64,000 nt of DNA from NCBI GenBank assembly GCA_911728455.2, contig OU452222.1:20036559-20100558 (forward strand), in the 5' to 3' direction. Source of the DNA: Marthasterias glacialis (taxonomy: Eukaryota > Echinodermata > Asteroidea > Forcipulatida > Asteriidae). The notes beneath the pieces are model-generated. The model had not been told where the DNA came from and did no database searches. It saw only the letters and a program-made list of their open reading frames with translations. Each line of letters begins with the position of its first letter. The stretch's first letter is position 1. Below are positions 45,901 through 60,900 of this stretch, piece by piece. The position numbers and the translations under genes are program-made.

Positions 45901-48900
45901 CATCATCAATGAATGTGTAGGATACAGTTGTGTTTCCCTCGGCAAAGTTGGTCCCCGGCTCACGTGACTTGATCATAGTAGGAGGGTTACCAGTATTATC
46001 AGTGGCCGTTGGTTCTATCCAGTTAGCAACAGTCATACCAAGAGGTAGTATGACATCTGATGGACAGTTACTTATTACTGGAGGTATAGTATCTGGGGAA
46101 ATATCAGAGATACAACGGATTAAAAGACATGTGATTCACAATGGTGAAACAATATAGTTTCCATTTGGTTAGAGCAGGAAGATACAATAAAAACTGGAAA
46201 GTCACTGATTATACTAAAGATCATAACAGTACCAACTCTCAACAGAAAATATTTCCAGCTGAAATAATGTCCAATCAAGGAAATAGCATTTGATGAAGAC
46301 CCTTCAAAATTACTTCTGCTTATTTAAATTGCCATGCTCAAAATAAGCCAGATATGTGCGTGCCCAAAATTTCTCACAAATAATACACTGCTTTTTGTTG
46401 TTTTTACTAAGACACAACCATCAAAATGGATGAAATTTTCACAGGTTAGTTGTAAGGTTACTTAAACAGTTGCTGCCAGTTGCCGGAGTCATTTTTCTTT
46501 GAGAGTATTGCTGGCAGAAAGAAACCCTGACTTGACTAGGCCAAGAGAACAAAGATTCTCTTTAGTGCATTGTGCGTTTTGTTTTTACGACCGAGAAAAT
46601 GTAAAGTTCATGCACCGTGAATTGCAAAACATTTGCCGCTACCTACGGCATAGGATTGGTACTGAACCCAGAACCATGGCTTAATTTCCGGCTCACTCTG
46701 ACTTACCTCCACTGAGCTGAAATACAATAAATAAACAATGGTAAAAGCCTCTCGATGCCCGTAATCCTCTCCTTGGAACAAAAGGACAAAGGTCTTGAAT
46801 CGGGGATTACACAAAAACCACCTCTCTATGGCCAAAAATCGGTGACATATTCAAGACCATGTGTTGTCTTTGTGTGGGTGAAACGAAGCATTAGACGGCG
46901 TGAGTGTGGTCTGTGCATGCTTAGCAGTTGAATGTCCGGGCGTTCTATGCTCCGGTATTCCAATTTTACACAATGGTGTCTGTACACACTTCCGTTTCCA
47001 GGCAGGGGAAACATTTGCATGTTCACACATCATCCGGCACTAACTGGTTAAGTAAAAGAGCTCTTTTACAACAGAGTAGAAGGATGTCAATAACTTTTCT
47101 GAACCGTTGCTGTATAGGCAAGATAACCTAAATTCTTGCCAATAATTTCCCTACCAGAAATTGCATGACGTGAAACTTGTCTTTTTGTGTGAAATTCGGA
47201 GTACTGGAACAAAGGTCGCCCGCATATTCCATTACGGAGTGAGTGCAGTGCATGCACTCACCAAGCAATGCTTCGTTTCACCCGCCCATAGAGGACACAT
47301 GGAATTCATGCTCAAGTTTTCCCTTTATGGGGGGACTATTGTGTGATCTCCAATTCCAGACCTTTGTTCCTCTGTTTTAACCCTCGGAGCATCACCCCCC
47401 CCAAAAAAAACTTTGCTGGATCCACGAGGTTAAAATTTCGTGCATCCTGTTTTTAGGTCAATAACCCACCCTGCAAGCCCAAAGCCATTATAAATCACTG
47501 TGGGGGGTGAATTGGAGTGCCAGCCAAGACTTAGACTTGTGTTATTTAAGATCCACGTGCCGCACAGGCTGTTTTCACAAACTGCATACCGCCCTGTGCC
47601 AAGGGAATTCTTGGCACAGGGGTCAATCAATTACTGCACTGAGACAGTTGGCTGCTGTCTTTCAACACTCCTCACTCTGCAGTGGTTAGGGTCTAGCCAA
47701 TAGGAGTCTACAGGCTTGTGGGGTATACCAGGGGTGAGGATTACATGGAATCTTGGCCTTATTGGCCCATTGAAAAAAAAAATATGACCATATTTGGTAA
47801 CATTTGGACTATATTTTAACCTTCCCGCAGATTTAAGAAGAGGCTTAAGGGACAATGGGAGGCCTCCACTTGTGTTTACCATTGTATTTTGGCTCAATGG
47901 AGGTAAGTCCGAATGAGCGGAGATTCTAGCCTTGGTTCCTGCCATGGGTCCAATTGTCGGCTATGGCTAGGGTTTTGCAATCCACGCTAAATGAATCCAA
48001 TATTTTGTTCAAAGAATAACAATAAATCCTGATGCTTCAATGAGAACCTTTGTTCACTTGGCTTTTTTAGTCAGGATTCTGGGCAATGATATTCTCAAAA
48101 ACAAAAAAATGACTCCAGCCATCCGGAGAAAAAAATCACATATTGCGGCATGGAAAAATGTGGAGTACCCTGTTGTTAAGTGGTTATAAAATCACAGAAA
48201 CTACTAATGCAAATCTTAAACATTATAATGGACCTACCAAGTGTAACAACCACAACAAATGCGCACTCAGCCTGGTTCCCTGCATCATCAATGAATGTGT
48301 AGGATACAGTTGTGTTTCCCTCGGCAAAGTTGGTCCCCGGCTCACGTGACTTGATCATAGTAGGAGGGTTACCAGAATCATCAGTGGCCGTTGGTTCTAT
48401 CCAGTTAGCAACAGTCATACCAAGAGGTAGTATGACATCTGATGGACAGTTACTTATTACTGGAGGTATAGTATCTATGGAAATAACAGAATAACTTTAC
48501 GTCTGGCTCAATAGTTGTATGGGATCTGACTCGGACATTGAGGAGAGGTCAAAATTACATGGGATGTATGGTGTGTCTACAGAAAACTAGACAATGATAG
48601 ACTTTGGAACACTGCATTGCAGCAGACTTACCGGGTAACTTTCCCATTGTTTACATAGTTCTGGGCGTGGGCACATTTCCGAGAACAATGGATTTACCTG
48701 TTAAGCCTGCTGCCACCTAGTGTCCTTAAAAGTTTCCCATTTCAACTTGTAAATAGCTGTAAACAATACAACATCCTTATGCTACATTTACACCACATAA
48801 GATTTAAAATCTGTGCGTTTTGTAGATTCCAAAATTTGTGAAAATGAATAAATATTTGACTTACCACGTGTAACAATCACAAGAAATTCGCACTCAGCCT

Positions 48901-51900
48901 GGTTCCCTGCATCATCAATGAATGTGTAGGATACAGTTGTGTTGCCCATGGCAAAGTTGGTCCCTGGCTCACGTGACTTGATGACGGTAGGAGGGTTACC
49001 AGAATTATCAGTGGCTGTTGGTTCTATCCAGTTAGCAATAGTCATACCAAGAGGTAGCATGACATCCGATGGACAGTTACTTATTACTGGAGGAAGAGTA
49101 TCTGGGGAAATAACAAGACAACAACTCTAGGTAGAAACCATAGTCCATCGTCCATCAATTTTAAACAGCTGAGACACCATCAATCTTAACAAGTTGCCGC
49201 TGGGATTCTTCCATTTCTACTATCCAGCCTGAAAGAATTATTTTCTCGGTATTGCTGGAATAATTTTTCTTTGAGAGTGCTGCTGGCACAAAGAAACCGT
49301 GCCTTGACAAAGCAAAGAGAACAAAGATTCTCTTAATGTCACTGTGATTTTTGTTTTTTTATTCAAGAAAATGTCAAATTCGAGCACCATGAATTGCAAA
49401 ACCTCGGCTGTGTGTAGAGGCTTACGATTGGTATTAAAACCGGAACCAAGGCTGGATCCCAGTTCACTCTGACTTACGTCCATTGAGCCGAAACACAACA
49501 AATAAAAAATGATGGAATCATCTTTGTGTTTCTTAATCCTGTTCTTGGAACGAACGAACAAAGGTTTGGAATCGGGGATTACATGGTGACGCCTGCACAA
49601 TAGCCCAAATAGTGAGCGTCATCTATCCTGTTTGTGCAGGTGAAACGAAGTGTTACACAGCAGAGCACGCTCAGCTTTGGAATGTCCGGCAACCTTTGCT
49701 CGGGTATTCCGATTTTACACAAAATTGTTTGCTGGCTTAAAAAATATTTGCTTGGATACATTTCAGACGGCACAGACTAGTTTAACAGCAGACACACCAT
49801 CAGTCTTCAGGCTTGCAACTTGAACTGAACAAAAAACGAGGAACTTCCAGTCTTTACAAGACTTTGTACAGTGTTTTTCAATTTTCAGTGGCATGAGTAT
49901 GAGGTGGAAAAAGAGGAAATCAGCTGATCCAAGGAAAAGTTGCATGCTTGAGTCTTAAAAAGCAGAGACATAATGTTTAGTTTTGAAAACAATATGCCCA
50001 ACTTACCAAATGTAACAACCACCAAAAATAAGCACTCCGCCTGGTTCCCTGCATCATCAATAAATGTATACGATACAGTAGTGTTTCCCTCGGCAAAGTT
50101 GGTCCCCGGTTCACGTGACTTGATGACGGTAGGAGGGTTACCAGAATCATCAGTGGCTGTTGGTTCTATCCAGTTAGCAACAGTCATACCAAGAGGTAGT
50201 ATGACATCTGATGGACAGTTACTTATTACTGGAGGAAGATCTGGGAAAAAAACAGAATAACTTTACGTCTGGCTCAATAGTTGTATGGGATCTGACTCGG
50301 ACATTGAGGAGAGGTCAAAATTACATAGGATGTATAGTGTGTCTACAGAAAACTAGACAATGATAGACTTTGGAACACCGCATTGCAGCAGACTTACCGG
50401 GTAACTTTCCCATTGTTTACATAGTTCTGGGCGTGTGCACATTTCCGAGAACAATGGATTTACCTGATAAGCCTGCTGCCACCTAGTGTCCTTAAAAGTT
50501 TCCCATTTCAACTTGTAAATAGCTGTAAACAATACCACATCCTTATGCTACATTTACACCACATAAGATTTAAAATCTGTGCCCTTTGTAGATTACAAAA
50601 TTTGTGAAAATGAATAAATATTTCACTTACCACGTGTAACAATCACAAGAAATTCGCAGTCAGCCTGGTTCCCTGCATCATCAATGAATGTGTAGGATAC
50701 AGTTGTGTTGCCCATGGCAAAGTTGGTCCCTGGCTCACGTGACTTGATGACGGTAGGAGGGTTACCAGAATTATCAGTGGCCGTTGGTTCTATCCAGTTA
50801 GCAACAGTCATACCAAGAGGTAGTATGACATCCGATGGACAGTTACTTATTACTGGAGGAAGAGTATCTGGGGAAATAACAGGACAACAACTCTAGGTAG
50901 AAAGCATAGTCCATCGTCCATCAATCTTAAATAGCTGAGACACCATTAATCTTAACAAGTTGCCGCTGGGATTCTTCCATTTCTACCATCCAGCCTGACA
51001 GGATTATTTTCTCGGCATTGCTGGAATAATTTTTCTTTGAGAGTGCTGCTGGCACAAAGAAACCGTGACTTGACAAAGCAAAGAGAACAAAGATTCTCTT
51101 AATGTCACTGTGATTTTTGTTTTTTTATTCGAGAAAATGTCAAATTCGAGCACCGTGAATTGCAAAACCTCGGCTGTGTGTAGAGGCTTATGATTGGTAT
51201 TAAATCCGGAACCAAGGCTGGATCCCAGTTCACTCTGACTTACATCCATTGAGCCGAAACACAACAAATAAAAAATGATGGAATCCTCTTTCTGTTTCTT
51301 AATCCTGTTCTTGGAACGAACGAACAAAGATTTGGAATCGAGGATTACATGGTGACGCATGCATAATAGCCCAAATAGTGAGCGCCATCTATCCTGTTTG
51401 TGCAGGTGAAACGAAGTGTTACACAGCAGAGCACGCTCAGCTTTGGAATGTCTGGCAACCTTTGTTCCGGTATTCCGATTTTACACAAAATTGTTTGCTG
51501 GCTCAAAAAATATTTGCTTGGATACACATCAGCCGGCACAGACTAGTTTAACAGCAGACACACCATCAGTCTTAAAAAGCAGAGACAAAATGTTCAGTTT
51601 TGAAAACAATATGCCCAACTTACCAAATGTAACAACCACCAAAAATAAGCACTCAGCCTGGTTCCCTGCATCATCAATAAATGTATACGATACAGTAGTG
51701 TTTCCCTCTGCAAAGTTGGTCCCCGGTTCACGTGACTTGATGACGGTAGGAGGGTTACCAGAATCATCAGTGGCCGTTGGTTCTATCCAGTTAGCAACAG
51801 TCATACCAAGAGGTAGCATGACATCCGATGGACAGTCACTTATTACTGGAGGAAGATCTGAGAAAAAACAGAGATACAACTCAATAAAGGAAGTGTGGGC

Positions 51901-54900
51901 CATCTTCCATCAATATTAAACAGCAATGATATAATGTTTGATTTTGAGAAGCATGCTTTCATAGGTTCACAACAAACTACACCTACCGAATGTAACAACA
52001 ACCATAAATGTGCAGTTTGCCTGGTTCCCTGCATCATCAATGAATGTGTATGATACAGCAGTGTTTCCCTCGGCAAAGTTGGTCCCTGGCTCACGTGACT
52101 TGATGACGGTAAGAGGGTTACCAGAATTATCAGTGGCCGTTGGTTCTATCCAGTTAGCAACAGTCATACCAAGAGGTAGTATGACATCTGATGGACAGTT
52201 ACTTATTACTGGAGGTATAGTATCTGGGGGAAAAAAAAAAGATGCAACTAATTATAAATGAAAGCAGTGTACTTCATCAATTTTAGAGTATAATAAACAA
52301 AAGGGAAATAACTTCTGAGGCCAAACTGTTACAGATTTATTTTGCAAACGGGAAACTCCACCTACCCAGTGTAACAACCACCATAAATGAGCACACTGCC
52401 TGGTTCCCGGCATCATCAATAAACCTGTACGTCACAGTAGTGTTTCCCTCAGGGAAGCTGGATCCCGGCTCGTGCGATTTGATGACCGTAGGAGCGACAC
52501 CAGCATCGTCAATGGTCGTAGGCTCCACCCAGTTAGCAACGGTGATATCAAGAGGCAATATTACGTCTGATGGACAATTACTAACTGACGGAGGTCGGTT
52601 GTCTGGAAAATTATAACAAATTGGAATATAAACCTTTTGTTTCTCTGGATAGCGTTTTAAGCTGGTACAAAGTTGTAACTGCGTCGTCGACCAACAGACA
52701 CTAACGTCAAAAACAAGCAATGTAAAAATCATCAGTGATTTCCTGAATCAGGGATGCTGTAATTACAGAATATCCTGGGTATCAAGATTCTTTGCATCAC
52801 ACTCCTGTTCAAAAGAGTGACATTTCTGCACTGGAAGCCACGCCCACTTCAAACAAACTGTCTTCAACAACGAGCACGTAGGAAATGCATTGAGCTAGTT
52901 TTTCTTTGAGGATTTACCTTTTAAAAACAAAAATCTTCAGACTTGACTTTCTGATGTTTTGCAAAAACTCAAGGTTTTGTCAGAATTAAAAGTTTCTGTC
53001 ATAAGAAATGCCTTCTAATGACGCATGAGTATGTCTTCATGAAACTACACACATACGCATGACAAGTTTGGAGCTGGAAGTAACTTTGTACATGAAACAG
53101 ATATGCAATTATAATAATAATAATTGAGTAGGCTAATCATCCTTCACTCACAGCTGAGAAGCTGAATTGCGAAGGACGCGGCTACAACGTGTTTGAGCTG
53201 CAGGCATTCAAGGGCGCCTTTGGCAGCCAGCCACATCAACCCATATATGACCACGGAGCACAGCCTGAGATCGAAAAGATTGGATTTTTCTGGAGGGAGG
53301 AAAACTGGAGGGCTCAGAGAAAACTCTACTCACATATGGCCCTAGCCGGGAATCGAACCAAGGCCACATTGGTGAGAGGCAAGCACTTTACGCACATGCC
53401 AACCATGCCACCCGATTGAGTTGACTAACAACAGAATAGATAAAAAAAAACTTAGAAAAAAAATGCTGAATTCTGTTTTCTCTGAGTAGGCTGTTTCACA
53501 GATGCAAATTCTGTTTAAAAAAATAAATAAAATAAACTAAGAAAACTCCTGAGATTTTGATCAAATAAAAAAAAGAAACAAATACAATTTTAAACCTCTG
53601 TGCTTGATACTTAATAATGTTTTGTAAATGGAACTGGGACGAGTTACTACCGTGTAATAACTGCAAAAAAAAAGTTGTATGTCTGTTCAAAATCAATGAG
53701 TGCATGCCTAAATCGAATGGTGTGGGTGGGATACAATGTTACAGCATGAATTAAGTTATGAAGTGTAAATGATACCACACTTTTCAAAAAAACGAGTAAT
53801 GCAATGATGAAATGATTTGATCAACCTACCAAGTATGACAACTAGAAATAAACAGACTGCCTCATTCCCGGCACCATCGGTAAATGTGTATGACACAATA
53901 CTTCCTTCAGTAAAGTTTGTCCCCGGCTCATGTGACTTGATGACGGTAGGAAGGTTACCAGAATTATCAGTGGCCGTTGGTTCTATCCAGTTAGCAACAG
54001 TCATACCAAGAGGTAGTATGACATCTGATGGACAGTTACTTATTACTGGAGGTATTTTATCTAGGAAAATACAAGAGGCAACACGTATAATGTAGGAAAT
54101 GTGGTACATTGGACAGTTTTGTAGCGGCGTAGTCAGGATTTTTTCACTGGGCAAACTGGGGGGGGGTGTATAGGGGGCATTGCTTTTCAAGGGGGGGCAG
54201 GTACCATATTTTTTAATGAATTTCGTGAATCTACATTTTTTTATTGGGAGGCACCTGAGGGCGCTTAATTTTTTTTTGTGGGGCGGGGGGGGGGGGGGGG
54301 TGGTGGGGGCATGTGATCCCCTCAGGCTCCTCCTTGGCTACGCCGCTGCAGTTTTATACTGCAGGAATTGAGTAACAGTTAATTTTAAGAAACACTTTAA
54401 CCCTAATCCCCTTGACTTACTAGGATCCTTCCTCACTTTTACAAAATCCTACACTGCGCTAATCAACACCAAGTCTGTTGGACTCCTGATTATGGTGGTA
54501 TGTACGATCCAATGTGAAACGTCTAGGTTTTTTTTGTGCAGTCCTCAGTCCAACAATCAACCAAAACATGCTAATGGATTTTGAAGAGTTGGTGATTGTT
54601 AGATATAATACCCAACTTTATACACATTTTGCATCATTTAGTGAATGTTGAGGAGATAGCAAACGGTCAAGGTGATTATAAATAAGCTTAGAGTTGCAAA
54701 GTTTGACTTGTGATCAGAAAACAACTCATGTATGACAACAGGCACTCACTAAAGAGGAGTATGTTTTAAATTAAAATGTACTGAAAACAACTTCACAAAT
54801 TTGATTGTGTTGAATCAAAAACACACTACACGTATTAACCTGTTGGTGCCAGCTTACGTGTAGCCACAAAAGTTTTTTTTTAAGCCAGCAAAGGGGCGAC

Positions 54901-57900
54901 GTTGAAACATGCCATTGTGTAAAATCAAACAAAGGTTGCCCGGACATTCCACTGCTGAGTGTGCACAGAGCATGCCCATGCCGTCAAGAGGCTTCCACCA
55001 TTGTTTATTCGTTGTATTTTGGCTCAATGAAGGGTAATTCCGAGTGAAATATCGTACTTAGGGATATTAAACTAATAACAACTACATGCATAAAAGTCTG
55101 AAGTAGGTTTAAAAAAGTACAAACCCATCTTACCAAGTGTGACGACTACTAAAAATGAGCAGACAGCCCTGTTTCCAGCTTGATCAGTAAACAGGTATGA
55201 TACAGTAGTGTTTCCTTCTGTGAAGTTGCTCCCTGGCTCATGAGACTTGGTGACGGCAGGCAGGGTACCAGAATCATCAGTAGCAGTCGGCTCAGTCCAG
55301 TTTGCAATGGTGACATCTAATGGCAATGTTATATCCGATGGGCAGCCACTGATAACTGGAGGCATATCCACTGGACCTTGAAGTGAAGCGACACAAATAG
55401 CAATCATTAACAACATGAGAACATAATGGGCTGATGAGAGTCCACAAAAGCAAAACAAATGAAATTGTGCTTTGATACAGGCCAGGATTTAGTTGATACT
55501 TTTGATTTGAATGAAATTGGACATTTTATATTTGTCAGAATCTTATCAAGAGGGGGTGCATGAAAATGTGATATAAAGACCAACTTTTTCAAACTAGAAA
55601 ATAACTGGTCCCATGATTTGTTCAGCGTATATTGCGGTTTAAAGTATCAAATCAACTATGTTCTAAAGATCAGAAGAATGAATGACAATGGCACAATCTT
55701 CATCCTTATTATAATTATTATATGTTTTGACCAAGACAAATCAAACAACAATTACAAAGAAACAAAAACACGAAAGAAAAAGTTATCCAGACAGAAAACA
55801 AATAAACAATAAAATAAGTAGATAAATAAATACATGTAATAAAAAGTAAAAGGACAATAAATAGTTGAAAAAAAGAAAAGAAAAAGGGGGTTGACTGAGG
55901 GCGGAAGCATGCAGGAAGGGAACAAAATCAAGAAAAGAGGGAAGAACAGACAAACATGGATTAAAAAAAAATGACTGATTCAAATGCAAATGTAGATGAT
56001 TTTGCATTTCCACATACTCAGTTATGGATTTAGTCCTAATATGACAAAATTTAAGCGTATTTTTACCTGGTAGACGGAAAACTTCAAAAGAGCACTCTGC
56101 CTTGTTCCCAGCAGCATCAGTAAATGTGTAAGTGACGATTGTAGAACCTTCTGGGAATGCAAAGCCAGGCTCATGTGTCTTAGAGACTGATGGTGATTCA
56201 CCAGAGTCATCAGTGGCTGTTGGTTCCAACCATGTCCCACAGTTGCTACAATTGGGTAGGCTGACAAACGACAGGCAGTTCTCTATCTCAGGAGGCATCG
56301 TATCAACAAAAGGAGTAGTGGATAATGGGGGAGGGGTTGAAGACGGAGGGGGTGTGGATGGTAGAGTAGGGGTAACAGGGTCTGGGGTGGAAAAGGGGGG
56401 AGGGGTTGGAGATGGAGGTGGTGTGGGTGGGAGAGTAGGGGTAACAGGGTCTGGGGTGGAAAAGGGGGGAGGGGTTGGAGATGGAGGGGGTGTGGGTGGT
56501 AGAGTAGGCGTAACAGGGTCTGGGGTGGAAAGAGGGGGAGGGGTTGGAGACGGAGGGGGTGTGGGTGGTAGAGTAGGCGTAACAGGGTCTGGGGTGGAAA
56601 AGGGGGGAGGGGTTGGAGACGGAGGGGGTGTGGGTGGGAGAGTAGGGGTAACAGGGTCTGGGGTGGAAAGGGGGGGAGGGGTTGGAGATGGAGGGGGTGT
56701 GGGTGGTAGAGTAGGCGTAACAGGGTCTGGGGTGGAAAAGGGGGGAGGGGTTGGAGATGGAGGGGGTGTGGTCGGTAGAGTAGGCGTAACAGGGTCTGGG
56801 GTGGAAAAGGAGGGAGGGGATGGAGACAGAGGGGGTGTAAAAATAAACAAAACAGGATTATAAATGACATGAGAAGTAAGGAGAATTTGGAAGAATTTGG
56901 AGCAAGAGTAAAAAACAAAACAAAAGTTTATTAATTAAAGAAAATTCTTCCCTTCTATTTTCATTGACATACCTAGTAATCTGTTGACATTGAAAACGCA
57001 CTCGGCTGTATTGCCTGCCTGGTCAGTGAATATATAGATAACAATGGTAGAGCCGATAGCAAACTCTGATCCAGGTTCATGAGATTTGTTGACCGCTGGG
57101 ACCAATCCTGAGTCATCTATAGCTGTAGGCTCTGTCCAGTTAGCTGAGCTGCTGGCAGCTTGCAGAGTGATGTTATCTGGACAGCCTGATATTACTGGTG
57201 GAATGGTATCTACGGCAATGGTAAAAAAAAGGGGGTGAAATCCTTTGTATAAGATCACTCCTGATGATTTCAATTAGCAGAAAAAGACATTTAGAAGTCA
57301 AAACTTTCCCCTTTCTTTATTTCAACATACCTTGCAACCTGTTGACATTGAAAACGCACTCAGCTGTGTTGCCTGCCTGGTCAGTAAACATATATGTAAC
57401 ATTGGTGGAACCGATATCAAACTCTGATCCAGGTTCATGAGATTTGCTGACCGCTGGGACCAATCCTGAGTCGTCTGTAGCTGTAGGCTCTGTCCAGTTA
57501 GCTGCGCTGCTGGCAGCTGGCAGAATGATGTCATCAGGACAGCCTGATATTACTGGCGGAATGGTATCTTCGGCAACTGGAAACAAAAAAGGAAAATAGG
57601 AAGATGAAAGCGTTGAGGAAATTTTTTGTGAAAAGACAAAGCTTTACCTTTTACCTGTTGAGAGTTTTAAATTGCTATTATAGATGCATGAATTGCATTG
57701 CAAAGTTGATGAACACCGTGCTTTAAGTGTGTGAGATTTACTAGGAGCTTAAAGTCATAAAAACATTCTTCATTCAAACTTGATGCACTTCACCTACATA
57801 ATAACTGTGCCAGGTTGGCACAATCGGAGATGATTTCATGAACTCTAAACTCAGAAGAGTTCAACAACACAGAGGCATAAAAAGACTTTCTTAGAGTGAA

Positions 57901-60900
57901 TCTAAACAAGCAAATAGCCTAATATGCTAAAGAAAACCATGTCTGAAACAACACACCAGCTGGTAGCTGGACTAATTTCCAAATAATGCTAATAAATGCT
58001 CACCAGTTTTAAAAGATACAGCCACTGGTGCGCTGACTATCTGGGAGTCAAACTCAGATCCCAAAGCTGTAGCAACTTCCACTGTGTAGTCAGTGTCAGG
58101 TATCAGTGCTGACAGTTCCAGTGACTGCTGGGCTGGGTCAACCAAAGCCACAACGGTGGAACCAGGACTGATAGTAGTCAGACGATAGGCGTCAAAGTTA
58201 GCATTGGGTCCGGTCCATGTCACTAAGGCAGATGTTGAAGTGACATTAACGATGTCCACATCAGTTGGCGGCTGGGGAACTATGACAAAAATTGATATAC
58301 ATCACATTGCGAATTCCGTTTGTCCAATTACAATATAATAAGAGCATTGGAACCAATACAATGTGTTTTGTAAACAAATTTGCCATGCAGGGACCATCTT
58401 GCTGGATTGTCTTTAAACTATCTCAATCGTTGTGCTAAACTTTAACTTCATTGAAAGGACTTGACCTCTTCCCCTTACGGCCCTTGACCTGTCAAACCAT
58501 AAAGGTCCATACATAAATTCCTAACCAAAGATTATAGAGCACCAAAAGCACAAGATGGGGAACTCAGGCTGAAATGTGAAATCCCACTGGACGCCATTTC
58601 AGCAAGTAACTCAGTGCAGATCAGTGCTATAAAAACAATGACTGTTAATATCAATGGGGAATAAAAATTCACTTTCAGAAATGGCGCCCATGCGTATTTT
58701 ACATTCCAACAAAAGATAGAGCTCCAGTTCCCCATCTTGCGCCTTCGGCCTTCTATAACCTTTGGTCCTTACCCAGTATTTCTTGTTGAATACATGATGA
58801 AATAGAAAAAGTTAAAATGTTCAGGGTTTTCATCAAGTGCCAAAAACCTGCACGCATTGGAATTTGTAAATGGCACTCTGTGTCGGTTTGGCATTTTCAC
58901 AGTGTGACAGTACAATTAACAAAATAATTTCTTATAAATAATGGCCAAACTGATAAAAATAACAGAGTGATTTAAGTTAAAATATTAAAGTTTAAATGGT
59001 GAATAAACCGATCCATTAAGCCCCACCCCCTAAACAAACTGACCAATCACAGCATTGGCTATTGCACCATTGTACACGTGTGCAGCACAATGTACATCTC
59101 TCCAATGCCACATTGCATGAAATCGCACGCTATAAGTACACGCATGTTTACATTTTACAATAGGATTTCATCGTGTCTGACTGTTGTCGGACTTTCGGTG
59201 GCCTAGCCAGAGCTGGCGTAGGCAAGGCTGATTGGTCAGCACGTAAGGGGCGTGGTTTAATGTATCCGTCTATAGTCTGCAAAACATAGATTTAAAAAAA
59301 AGGACAACTTCCACTGCAAACATGTGGACTTTTCGTCTATTTGTGAAAACAGTGACAATCTACCTTCAAGTATCACCACAACTGTGACTGTAAACACACA
59401 CTCGGCAGTTCCTGTAGAATCACGGAAAAGATATCTGACAATGGTCTCCCCTACTCCAAAGCTGGCTCCTGATTGATGGGACTGCTCCACAATAGGGACC
59501 ATGATCCCATCCCTAGAGGCAGTTGGCTCTAACCAGATGCCAGAAGCCATGCTACTGATGTCTGTGATGTTTAATACAACATCTGATGGGCAGTTGACGA
59601 TGATTGGACCTGGCGTAAAAGGAGCTGAAAAACACATTTCGGTGCGTCAGTGCAAAAAGTCTCTCAAAACACCCTAACACAACATACACACCCTTGTGTT
59701 TAAAATTACACACGTGTCATATCTCACTAGTTCTTTTTAACACCGAGTTGTGGGGACTCCCTATTCTTCTATTATTCCCTGTTCTATTGAATTACCTTGT
59801 GGGGACAGGGTTTGACAAAGAAAAACATTGCGGGGACCTTTGTTTTATTGTATCCCCACTACAACTATCCCAGACGTACACACAAATAACAAAGCTACAA
59901 AATTCCTTTTTCAACAGAACCTCTTTCTTTGTGTGAGAAATGACACTTTCACACCGATGTGACAATTTAATATAAACCAGCTTCCTTTATGGAAAGTGGA
60001 TCAAAAAGAGAATTGTGGTTGAAAAAATTATAACAAAATAAAATGTAAAAACTTTGGATTGAGTTTATTTGATTAACCCTCCTATACGTGCTCACTCCAA
60101 AGTGCCTCAAAATCTCCCATATGTTAGGCACACAACGATGAGGTAACCCATGACAGACTTTCCTGTCACTGTATTTGTATGTGGGATCCATCAGTGCCAC
60201 AGATTGCCACTGCAGAAATCCTCCAAGGTTGAGACCCTTATCTCTTCCCCAAATGGCCCAAATTCCATTGCAATTGAGCACAGCTGGTGACTACTCCAGT
60301 TTACCACTCTCATTGAAGCACCTTGGACAATGTCTGGAATCTGTACATAAGTATGTGTGTGCCTCAAAATGCACTGTATTGGCAATGTGTAGCATGGTTG
60401 GATTTTGTCAAGAACACACTGATCATAGGAGGGTCAACAGGAGTTTTAGCCAAGTTTTAAACTGCAGCCTGCTCTGTAGAGTCTGTGGAAAAGACTCTCT
60501 GTAAACATCTGTCTATTTATGTCTAAAAATGATTTGGTAAGAAACTCACCCTCTATGACGATACTGAAGGAGCAGATTGCTTCGTTGTCTGACCCATCGG
60601 TGAATGTGTAAGTCACTGTCTGCGTGGTACCAGCAACCACGAAGATACCGGGCATTGCACTGGACACCACCTTGACTGGTTGGCCTGAGTTGTCGGATGC
60701 TCTGGGCAAGGCCCAGGTGACGAACATCACTGCATCAGGTTCAGCAGCTGTTGCTGTGATATCTGGAGGGCAGAAATCAACCACTGGGGGGACATTGTCT
60801 GTCAAAATAAAATAATTATATGCATTAAACATTAAGCAATCTCTAAGGCATTGAACTTATCAATTAAGGATTCTGAGATTAGGGTTTATAATTACCTTGA

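Larger units (their letters stand above)
48475..51857. repeat. Tandem segmental duplication, ~1766-bp unit, of a two-HYR cassette
   Basis: 48475-50240 and 50241-51857 are tandem copies including introns: exon 48865 pairs with 50631 (offset 1766) and exon 50007 with 51624 (offset 1617). The offset change is a ~149-bp loss near 51570 in the second copy, between two AGTCTT direct repeats that are both still present at 49800-49955. MITE and TTAA-element copies were carried along. Confidence 0.9.

Noticed and set aside
56132-56863. Forward Gly-rich open frame of 243 codons
   Set aside because: Antisense shadow of the Pro-rich stalk and HYR exon, which has matching splice phase and domain content.
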